From positions 1-40,304 of the forward strand of contig DASTZZ010000102.1 in NCBI GenBank assembly GCA_035764005.1: DNA of 40,304 nt, given 5' to 3'. The notes below the pieces were generated by a model, which was given only the letters and a program-made list of their open reading frames with translations, searched no databases and was not told where the DNA came from. Below, piece after piece: positions 8,338-16,956 of the stretch (positions are counted from its first letter, which is position 1; each line of letters starts with the position of its first letter). Both the position numbers and the translations under genes were made by a program. The DNA comes from Terriglobales bacterium (GTDB lineage Bacteria; Acidobacteriota; Terriglobia; Terriglobales; Acidobacteriaceae).

Positions 8338-8703
8338 ATGAACAAAATGGCAGACATCCTCAATGTCGGCTTCGACACAGCGCTGCTCACCACCCGGCGA
8401 GCCAGCCTCGAGCGCGCCGGACATCGTGTAGCGCAAGCCCACGATCTGCGCCAGGTGCTTGCGGTGTGCGAACGCAAATCCCTCGACGTCGTGATTCTGT
8501 GCAACACGCTGAACGAATCCGAAAAAATGCGAATCGCCGATGTAGTTCGAAGGTTTTGCGGAGACGCCATGCTGCTCGATCTCCACAACGGCTCAATGCC
8601 AGACCTGCCCTACGCCGACGCGCACCTGCAAGCACCTGATGGCAGACCTAAAGACCTACTAAGAGCCGTGGAAGCGCTAAGCCACAAGGCGAGAGCCGTG
8701 TAG
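8338..8703 (+). CDS. Degenerate response-regulator receiver-like protein
   Basis: From ATG 8338 (or 8347) the protein is about 121 residues. The pattern is that of a stand-alone CheY-like fold: an early strand (ADILNVGFDTALLTTRRASL), an A-G-H-R-V strand, a central hydrophobic strand LDVVILCNTL, and a later strand AMLLDLHN. The acidic pocket near the N-terminus and the phospho-acceptor Asp are not convincingly present; LDVVILCN has Asn/Cys where DxxMP would be. It may therefore be a non-phosphorylated pseudo-receiver. A GAGGG sequence lies upstream. It has no neighbouring kinase and is flanked by repeats on both sides. Confidence 0.55.
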   Translation: MNKMADILNVGFDTALLTTRRASLERAGHRVAQAHDLRQVLAVCERKSLDVVILCNTLNESEKMRIADVVRRFCGDAMLLDLHNGSMPDLPYADAHLQAPDGRPKDLLRAVEALSHKARAV

Positions 8704-9473
8704 CTGTAAGCGGCAGTCAGAAGCCGGCAGTCAGAAGCCGGAAGTCAGAAACCGGAAGTCAGAAGCCGGAAGTCAGAAACCACCAAACCCCCGCGTCCGT
8801 GTGATCCGTAGCATCCGTGTAACCGCCCCAGCAACGAAACCGAGTTGCTGGGGACCCCGTGCGATCCGTGTCATGCTTTGGTTTTGCCATTGCAGTGCCC
8901 GACTACCAAGTGCCGAGTGCCGATTTTTGCGGTGTTGTCGTTTTAGCTGGAAGCTAGAAGCTGGAAGGCGGTAGCCCGCCGTGTCCGTGCGATCCGTAGC
9001 ATCCGTGCGATCCGTGTCGTGTTTTGACTTTGCCGTTGCATTTCGCTAGAAGCTAGCAGCTCGCTTTATAGTTTGGCGCTCCGCTTCGCTGCGCGCTGCG
9101 CCTTCGGCAGAGCGGAAATGAAATCTATTTGGCTCGAGTCCCAGGGCTCCCCACCGGCAGGTCCGCCCTGGGCTGTCATATTCCGTGCCTCCGGCACTGA
9201 CTTCGTAGCTCCGCAGTTCCGGTGTTGGCCTTGCTGTTGGTTTTCCCGGTTCGCTCAGCAGCTTAGAAGCTTGGTGGCTTAGCAGCTCGTTTTGGCCGAG
9301 TGCCGAATGCCGAATGCGGCTATCCGCTGCCGCTGTTTTAGCTGGAAGCTGGTAGCTGGCAGTCCGCCGTGTCTGCGTGATCCGTGCCATCCGTGCGATC
9401 CGTGTCGTGTTTTGACTTTCCTCTTGCATTTCGCTAGAAGCTAGCAGCTAGAAGCTAGCAGCTTCTTCTAACT
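8704..9473. repeat. Composite repeat mosaic
   Basis: The 770 bases are almost entirely built from recurring modules. Module one is GATCCGT(A/G)(G/C)CATCCGTG, ending CGTGTCGTGTTTTG, at ~8800, 8870, 8990 and 9380. Module two is (A)GTGCCGA(G/A)TGCCGA at ~8910 and 9300. Module three is TAGAAGCTAGCAGCT at ~8945, 9050, 9255 and 9435-9464. The same modules occur singly at ~355, 820, 10570, 10870 and 33420-33550. The last copy ends ten bases before the ATG of the next gene. Confidence 0.75.
8712..8781. repeat. Five tandem copies of a 14-bp unit
   Basis: GG(C/A)AGTCAGAA(G/A)CC repeats head to tail at 8712, 8726, 8740, 8754 and 8768 with only two variable positions. It is a likely variable-number tandem repeat just after the stop of the receiver-like gene. 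Confidence 0.9.
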
Positions 9474-10496
9474 ATGCCGCGACTCACGCTTCTTACACTC
9501 CTCGCGCTCGCCATCGGCGCGCAATGCCAAACGCAGTCCAACCACACCTACACGCTTAAGGCAACTCCGAAAACGGTAGCGTGGGGATACTACGACGCGA
9601 AAGCCGAGCCGGTTCTGCACATCAAGTCCGGCGATACCGTCGTCTTCGAGACCCTCCTCACCAACAGCCCCACCGGACTCGAAAAAGCGGGGCTCCCTCC
9701 TGAGCAGGTGGAGCAAAATCTTCGCGACATCTATAAGGAGATCACGACGCACGGTCCCGGAGGCCACATCCTGAACGGGCCGGTGTACATCGAAGGCGCC
9801 GAGCCTGGAGACACGCTCGAGGTCCACATCCAGAAGATCGAGCTCGCCATTCCTTATGCGTACAACGGATTCCGCTACGGAGCCGGCTTCCTCACTCAGG
9901 ATTTTCCCTACGCCCGCACCAGGATCATCCCACTCGATCGCGAGCGCATGGTGGCGCGCTTCGCTCCGGGCGTCGAGGTTCCACTGCATCCGTTCTTCGG
10001 CAGCATGGGAGTAGCTCCGCCGGAGTCCTACGGACGCATCAGCAGCGCTCCGCCTGCCATCCACGGAGGCAACATGGACAACAAAGAACTGGTCGCCGGT
10101 ACAACGCTCTATCTGCCGGTACACGCGCGCGGCGCACTGTTTGAAATTGGCGACGGACACGCCGGACAAGGCAACGGCGAAGTGGACATCACCGCCCTGG
10201 AGACTTCCCTGATTGGGACACTGCAGTTCGTCGTGCGCAAAGACCTGAAAGTGAAATATCCACGCGCCGAGACTCCTACCCATTACATCAGCATGGGCTT
10301 CGACGACGACCTCAGCGAAGCCACGCGGATCGCCGTGCGCGAAATGATCAGCTTCCTGGTGGAGGACAAACACCTCACCCGCGACGATGCCTACATGCTA
10401 ACCAGCGTCGCCGGCGACGTAGATATAACCGAGCTGGTCGACGGCAATAAAGGCGTCCACGTAATGCTCCCAAAGTCGGTGTTCGTGAAACAGTGA
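9474..10496 (+). CDS. Exported acetamidase/formamidase family protein
   Basis: The 340-residue protein belongs to the FmdA/AmdA family of metal-dependent amide hydrolases. After a signal peptide (MPRLTLLTLLALAIGAQCQT) the family landmarks appear in order: GDTVVFET near residue 54, GPVYIEGAEPGDTLEVHI near 101, HPFFGSMGVAPP near 175, GGNMDNKELVAGTTLYLPV near 198, and IGDGHAGQGNGEV near 225 before an ALET segment. The signal peptide predicts a periplasmic enzyme; cytoplasmic members hydrolyse formamide or acetamide, and the substrate here is unknown. No ribosome-binding site is seen, because repeat DNA reaches almost to the ATG. No related neighbours are present. Confidence 0.88.
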   Translation: MPRLTLLTLLALAIGAQCQTQSNHTYTLKATPKTVAWGYYDAKAEPVLHIKSGDTVVFETLLTNSPTGLEKAGLPPEQVEQNLRDIYKEITTHGPGGHILNGPVYIEGAEPGDTLEVHIQKIELAIPYAYNGFRYGAGFLTQDFPYARTRIIPLDRERMVARFAPGVEVPLHPFFGSMGVAPPESYGRISSAPPAIHGGNMDNKELVAGTTLYLPVHARGALFEIGDGHAGQGNGEVDITALETSLIGTLQFVVRKDLKVKYPRAETPTHYISMGFDDDLSEATRIAVREMISFLVEDKHLTRDDAYMLTSVAGDVDITELVDGNKGVHVMLPKSVFVKQ

Positions 10497-10929
10497 CGGG
10501 TTTCGCCGTTGTTCCCGCCGTAGCGGGAGATCGGTAGCCGGCAGCCGTTTTTTTGTTGCTGTTGTTTTTCGGGTTTGGCTAGGAGCTAGCAGCTTAGAAG
10601 CTCAGCAGCTTTCTCCGGTGACAGCCTACGGATTTATCCGTAGGCGAGGCTTCAGCCTCGTTAGAAACGTTGCTTTTGATTTGCGGCTTCAGCCGCGGCC
10701 CGCTTTAGCGATTTGAATGTGCAATGCTCGAGAAACCAAGACCCGCGGCTAAAGCCGAAAATCTTTACGTACGCGCAAGACGGGGCTGAAAGCCCCGCCC
10801 ACGCATAAATGCGTGGGCTCCACCAAACGGATCGGGTCTTTTTTTGCTTACTTTTCCTTAACGATGTAATCCGTGTCGCGTTCCGTTTTGGTATGGCAGT
10901 GGCCGAGTGCTGAATGCCGAATGCCATTT

Positions 10930-10945
10930 TTCTAATTTTTGTACG
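10930..10945 (+). repeat. TTCTAATTTTTGTACG motif, copy 2
   Basis: Exact 16-bp match to copy 3, located 95 bases upstream of it; intergenic. Confidence 0.6.
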
Positions 10946-11024
10946 CTTTGTCGCACAGCTGCAGCGTGCACATGCTTCCATGCTCTACGAAAATGCCGAT
11001 TTCCGGCACTTTTCGGTGAATCGG

Positions 11025-11040
11025 TTCTAATTTTTGTACG
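11025..11040 (+). repeat. TTCTAATTTTTGTACG motif, copy 3
   Basis: Exact 16-bp match to copy 2. It is followed by GATTTCGTGACAAGACGG, resembling the sequence after copy 1. Confidence 0.6.
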
Positions 11041-11358
11041 GATTTCGTGACAAGACGGTTTTCTTCGCACAATTCCTGGGTAGCTTGCGAATCCCTGTTC
11101 GGCTTGAGCGCACCTTCTTCCTTTTTGGGATCTGATTCACACCAGCGGGCTGGCTGGCAAAGCTCATTAAGCTTTTCTTCCTTCTAACGTGCGCTTCGGA
11201 GTAATTAGAGCGGGAAATATTACTTTCCTATTGACACCGGATTGCAGCAGGCGGAAAATCCTCGCGCCTCTCCGAAGTGTACATACCAGAAAGCGTCGCC
11301 ACACCCGCTGAGGTAGTGTCCCTCTCACCCAACTTACAACAACCTGCGCAGGTTACTC

Positions 11359-11700
11359 GTGACTAGAAATCCGCGAGTGTTGAACAGTTTGCCATCGTGG
11401 AGACAGCAAGTGCTGTTTTGGGCACTGCTTGCGTTACTGGGTTCCGCAATTTCCCCTCTCGACGATGACATTCAACCGGAAGCGCTGGCGCAACAAAAAC
11501 TTTCCGTATGCGTCCACTCCTCGAAGAAGAGGACGCTCGCCGAGCAGGTTCCCAAAGCATTGGTCCTGGCTAGTCGAATTCGAGCGTACTCAGCAGTGCG
11601 GCGCTTTGAGTATCCACCCGAAACAAACTTAGCTACCACGCAAGCGCCCTCGTTCCCTTCAAAAATTGATCGCGCCCCTCCTTCTCTTTTCTGTCTCTAG
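11359..11700 (+). CDS. Possible small membrane protein, unknown
   Basis: The frame of 113 residues has a hydrophobic segment (VLFWALLALLGSAISPL, ~18-34) and a polar, low-complexity remainder. It begins with a GTG and lacks a clear ribosome-binding site. I recognise no family. The C-terminal two thirds read like non-coding translation, so it may be spurious. Confidence 0.22.
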   Translation: MTRNPRVLNSLPSWRQQVLFWALLALLGSAISPLDDDIQPEALAQQKLSVCVHSSKKRTLAEQVPKALVLASRIRAYSAVRRFEYPPETNLATTQAPSFPSKIDRAPPSLFCL

Positions 11701-11832
11701 AACAGTCAGACGAGACCGGTTACTGAGCCTGCCATTCGAATGCCCAACATTCGCGAGGTAAGTCAGCGCCGAAGAACTCGTCTTTAGCTTTTTCAGACGC
11801 AAGACACGCAAGAGAAATATAGGAGGCTAGCA

Positions 11833-14199
11833 ATGCGTAAGAGCGTACGTCTTTTTGCCATCATTTGCGCTCTCTGCACGTGGGCGCCAGTTCTAACCTC
11901 GGCGAAAGCTGCCGATACTTCTGCAATTGCAAGCAACAGCGATCGCGGCAATGGTTCGAAGAGCAACGCGGTCCAACCGCTGTTCGATTTAAAGGAGATG
12001 ACGAGCAGCCCGTTTCCTTCCGATCGTTTCACGGTGTTTGACATGACCGAAAACACTGGCCTTCGAGTCGCCTTGCCGAAGCCCACCGACTGCGTTGCTA
12101 ATCTCACAGAATGCGTCGAATTAGATCTGGTCAACGAATTAGATGGTTTCAGTGTTCGGCCACGGATCTCAATTCCCTTTAATGATGCGATTGATTACAG
12201 CACGGTAAACAGCAGCAACATATTTCTGATCAGCCTGGGAAACACTTTGGTTGATGGCCATCCCCCCGATTATCAAAGCATTGCGGGTACCGATGTTGAA
12301 GAAGATGCGCAGATTCCCGCGGGCGCCGGCAAGATTATCGGCATTAATCAGGTGGTCTGGGATGCTGAAGGTAAAACCTTGTATGTCGGGGCCGATAAGG
12401 TACTCGACCAGCACACGCGTTACGCACTAATCGTCACACGCGGTGTGCACGATACAAACGGGCAGCCGATCGAGGCCTCGAAGGCATTCAAACGTGCGAT
12501 TGGCGATGACACAAGCGATGAGGATTCCTCCTCGGAAATCGACCCGAGAATCTCCGCGTATGAACGCCAACTGAGCGCTGCGGTCGACGAGGTGCACTTC
12601 TTCGGTGTTTTTCGCCACGACATAGCTGCCGCAAGCGTCTTTTCGACTATGAGCATGACGTCAGGAATGGAGAAGATCCGCGATCAAATATTGGCAGCTT
12701 CGACACCGGATCCAGCACGGTTCGACATTGGCCCGAGTGGCGCGCCTGCGGTTTTCGATCTGAGCACAGTCAGAGCGATGACGTTCAATGCCCAGAAGTC
12801 TGTCTCTGGCGCTCTGGCCAACGTTGACCTTAGCGACAGGCTGCCGCTTCTACGTCTTCTTCCCCGTGCCGATAGCACAGCGAATGCGATTGCCACGCTC
12901 GCATACGGCAAGTTCACGTCCTCTTATTATCTGAACGCAGACGCGACGATGCAGCAGGTAGCCACGTTCTCGGGAACTCCAAACGTACAGCACAGTAACG
13001 ACGTTTATTTCAACCTATTCTTGCCATCGGGTAGCAAGCCTGCAGGCGGTTGGCCTGTAATCATTTGGGGCATCGGCCTGGGTGAAAACATCAACAACGT
13101 TCAGAACAATAACCCCGGAGCGAACAACAGCGGACCATTCAATGTCGCCGCAGATTTTGCTTCTCACGGTTTCGCGACAATTGCCATCAATCCTGTCGGC
13201 CATGGCTTCGGACCTGCGAGCCGGGTCACGGTCGTGCGCACTGACGGCACGTCCACTAGCTTCCCAGTCGCCGGTCGCGCTATTAACCTCGACGGTAACG
13301 CGAATTACGCCAATCAGGAGGGGTGGTTCGCCGCTGCTCCGCAGGCCATCGCCCTGGCGCGCTACAGCATTCGCCAGACCGTAGCTGATCTTATGCAGCT
13401 CATTCGGGTGATCGAGGTCGGAATGCGTGTTGATCCGAATGGTGAGCGCGATCTTGACCCGTCCCGCGTCTACTATGCCGGCGTCTCCGCTGGTAGCAGT
13501 GTCGGAATGGTGCTATGCGCTCTGGACCAAAGAGTGCGAGCTTGCGACCTGACTTCTCTCGGAGGAACGCCCGAGCTATTCTGGCGCTCACCAACGTTTC
13601 GTAATAGCGTTGGGTCTTATTTGCAAACGCGTTCGCCGTCGTTAATCAACCCTGCGGGAACACCCGTGATCACTTCGCTTGGAGGCGTCTCTATTATTGG
13701 ACCATTCTTTAATGAGAACATTCCGGATCGCGATCAACCTCCCCTGCAAAACGACGTAGCTGGCGCGCTGCAGATCCAGAATGTCCTCGACCGCGCGGAG
13801 TGGCTGGATTACAACTCTTCTGCTGCATATGCGCCATATTTACGATTGCGCCCTCTGGACGGGGTCGCGCCTGGGCCGTTCCTAATTCAGGAACAACGCG
13901 GAGATCGTGCTTCAACTAACCCAACCACCGAGAACGTCGTTCTTGCAGGCGAGATCGCTGACCGCGTGACACTCTATCGTCACGATCTCTTCCCCCAGAA
14001 TGCGCAGTTCAAAGATCCACATTCGGTCGTACTCCGCACTGACAACGCACTGATGGAGAACATTGCGTTGATGGAGCAGGATCAAATCGCCGCATTCTTC
14101 GCGTCTGATGGTGCTTCGGTTATTGATCCTGACGGCAGTGGTCTCCTATTTGAAGTCCCGGCGAGCTTCATCCCGGCAGATTTCGGGTTTATTCCTTAA
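11833..14199 (+). CDS. Secreted alpha/beta hydrolase with N-terminal Ig-like region
   Basis: A strong AGGAGG at 11821 precedes the ATG of this 788-residue protein. Residues 1-27 are a signal peptide ending near SAKAAD. Residues ~50-220 begin PFPSDRFTVFD and contain PRISIPFNDAID, a pattern of Ig-like modules at the front of large bacterial lipases and esterases. The catalytic part starts near residue 390 (NVYFNLFLPSG-like, GGWPVIIWGIGLG). The nucleophile elbow is GVSAGS within VYYAGVSAGSSVGMVL, and a DPHSVVLRT segment near the end may carry the catalytic His. It is probably an extracellular lipase/esterase of unknown substrate. It stands alone; a weak inverted repeat follows the stop. Confidence 0.75.
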   Translation: MRKSVRLFAIICALCTWAPVLTSAKAADTSAIASNSDRGNGSKSNAVQPLFDLKEMTSSPFPSDRFTVFDMTENTGLRVALPKPTDCVANLTECVELDLVNELDGFSVRPRISIPFNDAIDYSTVNSSNIFLISLGNTLVDGHPPDYQSIAGTDVEEDAQIPAGAGKIIGINQVVWDAEGKTLYVGADKVLDQHTRYALIVTRGVHDTNGQPIEASKAFKRAIGDDTSDEDSSSEIDPRISAYERQLSAAVDEVHFFGVFRHDIAAASVFSTMSMTSGMEKIRDQILAASTPDPARFDIGPSGAPAVFDLSTVRAMTFNAQKSVSGALANVDLSDRLPLLRLLPRADSTANAIATLAYGKFTSSYYLNADATMQQVATFSGTPNVQHSNDVYFNLFLPSGSKPAGGWPVIIWGIGLGENINNVQNNNPGANNSGPFNVAADFASHGFATIAINPVGHGFGPASRVTVVRTDGTSTSFPVAGRAINLDGNANYANQEGWFAAAPQAIALARYSIRQTVADLMQLIRVIEVGMRVDPNGERDLDPSRVYYAGVSAGSSVGMVLCALDQRVRACDLTSLGGTPELFWRSPTFRNSVGSYLQTRSPSLINPAGTPVITSLGGVSIIGPFFNENIPDRDQPPLQNDVAGALQIQNVLDRAEWLDYNSSAAYAPYLRLRPLDGVAPGPFLIQEQRGDRASTNPTTENVVLAGEIADRVTLYRHDLFPQNAQFKDPHSVVLRTDNALMENIALMEQDQIAAFFASDGASVIDPDGSGLLFEVPASFIPADFGFIP

Positions 14200-14214
14200 T
14201 TGCCCTTGAACAAA

Positions 14215-14286
14215 GCGGAACAGTCTGAATCTACGCTATTTTCATGCTGGATTTCTTTCTAAACTGCGCAGGTCAGGCTGTTCCGC
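14215..14286. repeat. Spaced inverted repeat after the hydrolase gene
   Basis: GCGGAACAGTCTGA (14215-14228) and TCAGGCTGTTCCGC (14273-14286) pair over 14 positions with one mismatch across a 44-base spacer. It lies between the hydrolase stop and the next promoter, with no T-run, so a long transcript hairpin or an element end is possible. Confidence 0.6.
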
Positions 14287-14356
14287 GTTGTTCCTCGCGC
14301 AAACAGTGTTCAGTTTCATGACATCCTTTCCACTCTGTTCCGAGACATCCTTTACA

Positions 14357-14393
14357 CTCCCGCGCGAGCGAGCGGGAGAAATGGTGCTACAAT
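14357..14393 (+). promoter_or_regulatory. Extended -10 promoter with adjoining palindrome
   Basis: TGCTACAAT (14385-14393) matches the extended -10 form TGnTAnnnT, 24 bases before the ATG at 14417. Immediately upstream, CTCCCGC (14357-14363) and GCGGGAG (14372-14378) form a perfect 7-bp inverted repeat that could be an operator. No good -35 box is present. Confidence 0.4.
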
Positions 14394-14416
14394 CTCGCCG
14401 CAAATTCAGAAACCCC

Positions 14417-16509
14417 ATGCCCCTCACCAGATTCACGGTTCGCCTTGGCATTCTCTGCACTTTCTGCGCCGTCGTTGGACAAAGCGCGTCGGTTTCCGTC
14501 CCAAAACCTCCAGATACTCGTCGCGACAATGTGATGGAAACAATGCACGGAGTTGCAATCTCCGATCCCTATCGCTGGCTTGAAGATCAGGAGAGTCCCG
14601 AAACCCGCAAGTGGATTAAGCAGCAAAACGACTATACCCACGGGCTGCTTGATGCTCGGCCAGGAAGAGATCGACTCCAATCCCGCTTTGCGGAACTTCG
14701 GAAAGTTACAAGCATTCGGTTGCCGATCGAGCGCAATGGAAGGTACATCTATAGCAAGCGGCTTCCCGATCAGGATCAATTTGTAATTTATAAACGCGAC
14801 GGCGCTGACAGTAAGGAGGAAGTACTCATCGACCCTAATCCGATGAGTGAGGATCATTCGATCAACGTTGAGCCGATAAGTCTTTCTTCGGATGGCAAGA
14901 TATTGCTTTATCAGCTTCGTCATGGCGGCAAAGACGAGACTGAAATTCATGCTTTTGATATTGATCGCCGACAAAATCTACCCGACGTCTTGCCCGAAGC
15001 TTTGTATTTCGATGCGTCAATGCTCCCCGACCACAGCGGTCTTTATTACTCCATGATGGTTCCTGAAGGACCACGCCTGCGTTTCCACAAAATGGGAGAC
15101 GACTCGAAACAGGATGTCGATGTCTTTGGAAAAGGCTACGCGAAGGATAAGGCCGTGATTGGGGAAGTTACCGAAGACGGACGCTACCTGGTCATTCAGG
15201 TTTGGTATGGTTCCTCAGGCGATCAAATCGAAGTATGGTCTCAGGATTTGGCGGCTCACAGCGAGCTGAAGCCGCTGGTTAAAGACATCAAGGCACGATT
15301 CCTACCTTTCCCTGGCGGGAATAAGTTGTATCTGCAAACCAACTGGAAAGCCTCTCGCGGCAGGGTGTTGATGGCGGACTTTGACGATTCGGACCCCTCA
15401 AAATGGCGGGAAGTAATTCCGGAAGCAGAGGACGCGATCGAGGCATGGCAGTCGCCGGCGGCAAGCTCTTCCTCAGCTACGTACATAATGCATCTTCCGT
15501 TGTGAAGGTGTTTACTGCTTCAGGCAGACCAGCGGGCGAAGTAACGCTTCCCAGTTTGGGATCAGTGCCTGAGATAAACGGCCACTGGGAAGGTCAGAAC
15601 GCATTTATAAACTTTCGCTCGTATACGATTCCAACTACGCTCATCCGATATGAGGCAGGCAGCGGCAAACAGTCTATATGGGCTCACGCAGAAATCCCGC
15701 TGGACAGCAACCGATTTGAGGTAAAGCAGGAATGGTTTCTCTCAAAAGACGGCACCCGCGTTCCCATGTTCATTATCAGGAAGCGTGACCTCAAGCTCGA
15801 CGGAAACAATCCCGTCTGGCTAACCGGGTATGGTGGTTTCGATTCCAGTAATCTCCCGTTTTTCAATCCGCAAGCTATCGTCTGGGCCGAACATGGCGGA
15901 GTCTTTGTCGAAACTAACCTTCGCGGCGGCGGTGAATTTGGCGAAGAGTGGCATCGGGCGGGCATGCTGGATCACAAGCAGAACGTCTTCGATGATTTCA
16001 TCTCTGCTGCACAATGGCTGATCGAGCATAAGTACACGAATCCCACGCGGCTCGCGATCGAAGGCGGCAGCAATGGTGGGCTATTGGTGGGAGCCGCCAT
16101 GACCCAACACCCAGAACTGTTCCGCGCCGTCATTTGCTGGCATCCGCTTCTCGACATGCTTCGCTATGACAAATTCATGATGGCCCAATTCTGGGTTTCC
16201 GAATATGGCACAGCGCAAGATCCGGAGCAGTTCAAGTACCTTTATGCCTACTCTCCTTACCAGCACGTGGAGGAAAACAAGAAATATCCCGCCGTACTGT
16301 TCATGACAGGGGATGGGGACACCCGCGTTGCTCCACTCCACGCGCGGAAAATGACTGCAGCAATGCAACGAGTCACTGCTGGGGATCGGCCTGTGCTATT
16401 GCGGTATGAGCTCATCGCCGGACACGCCGGTGGTCGCTCGGCCACACAAACCATTGGGGATGATGTCGATCAATTCACGTTCCTGTTTTGGCAATTAAAC
16501 ATGAAGTGA
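14417..16509 (+). pseudogene. Prolyl oligopeptidase (S9A) with one frameshift
   Basis: Two overlapping frames together make one complete exported S9A peptidase of about 697 residues. The first part, from ATG 14417, has a signal peptide (MPLTRFTVRLGILCTFCAVV) and the DPYRWLED/ETRKWIKQQN opening of the family, then the propeller. The second part resumes at AVAGGKLFLSYVH and contains the catalytic domain: nucleophile Ser in GGSNGG, Asp in GDGDTRVAP, His in AGHAGG. The frame changes by one base between 15437 and 15448 (ATCGAGGCATGGCAG), as if one base were missing. No slippery heptamer is seen, so this is a mutation or a sequencing error rather than programmed shifting. All catalytic residues survive, so the damage may be recent or artefactual. 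Confidence 0.85.
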
Positions 16510-16956
16510 AGATGAACCTGCAGGCCTGATTGCCGGGCTCCATAAAAGGAGATGTCAAGAGCAAACAGCTGTCCTGATCAGATGGGAACACAGCGCTCTG
16601 GCATGTCCCAGCACTGGACATAAAAGCCGCGTGAGGACGTGGCACCGGCGACCTACAATTCCTGCGTGAGCGCCAGAATCGTTCTCCTCTTGACCTTCAA
16701 CGCTGCCTTGCTTGTATCCGGCAGATCGCAGTCCGGCGTATCGAACAGCGCAGCCTCCAGAGATGGTCCCTGCCGGCTACGAATTGCTGCGCATAGATCG
16801 CGACCAGCCCCACACAATGAAATCGTGCTGAACCCGGAAATCTTTTCGTACATGTGGAAAGAGAACGAGGAGAACGAGGGACAGCCTGATCCGCCCTATT
16901 TTCTTTATAAACGCCCAATTGCGGTTTGCGACACGGCAGGTGAAAATCGGACTGCC
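16510..16956. other. Gap with repeat modules before the AhpD-like gene
   Basis: The reading frame of the next gene stays open back to 16639, but that part shows no family resemblance and holds repeat modules: GGAAATCTTTTCGTACATG at ~16838 and AGCCTGATCCGCCCTATT at 16883. The latter recurs after the gene. A 23-codon frame at 16551 overlaps its own AAGGAG and is unconvincing. Confidence 0.5.
16883..16900 (+). repeat. 18-bp direct repeat, left copy
   Basis: AGCCTGATCCGCCCTATT matches 17574-17591 at 17 of 18 positions. The pair brackets the AhpD-like gene. Confidence 0.6.

Larger units (their letters stand above)
10497..11358. other. Repeat-rich gap after the formamidase-like gene
   Basis: Short inverted words abound: CCTACGG/CCGTAGG at ~10625-10644, GAGGCTTCAGCCTC at ~10646, GCGGCTTCAGCCGC at ~10682 and GGGGCTGAAAGCCCC at ~10783. 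They form a run of small hairpins on a common TTCAGCC theme. A copy of the CGTGTCGCGTT/TGCCGA mosaic lies at ~10870-10925. Two copies of TTCTAATTTTTGTACG follow at 10930 and 11025. A TTGACA near 11234 could be a -35 box but lacks a good -10. No gene is supported. Confidence 0.6.

Noticed and set aside
8712-8781. CRISPR array
   Set aside because: The 14-bp units are contiguous, with no spacers, and no cas genes are present.
9468-10373. 301-codon open frame on the minus strand
   Set aside because: Antisense to the formamidase-like gene, a common side effect of GC-biased third positions.
15403-15460. Programmed -1 frameshift in the prolyl oligopeptidase
   Set aside because: No slippery heptamer or downstream pseudoknot is visible, and this family is not known to use frameshifting.
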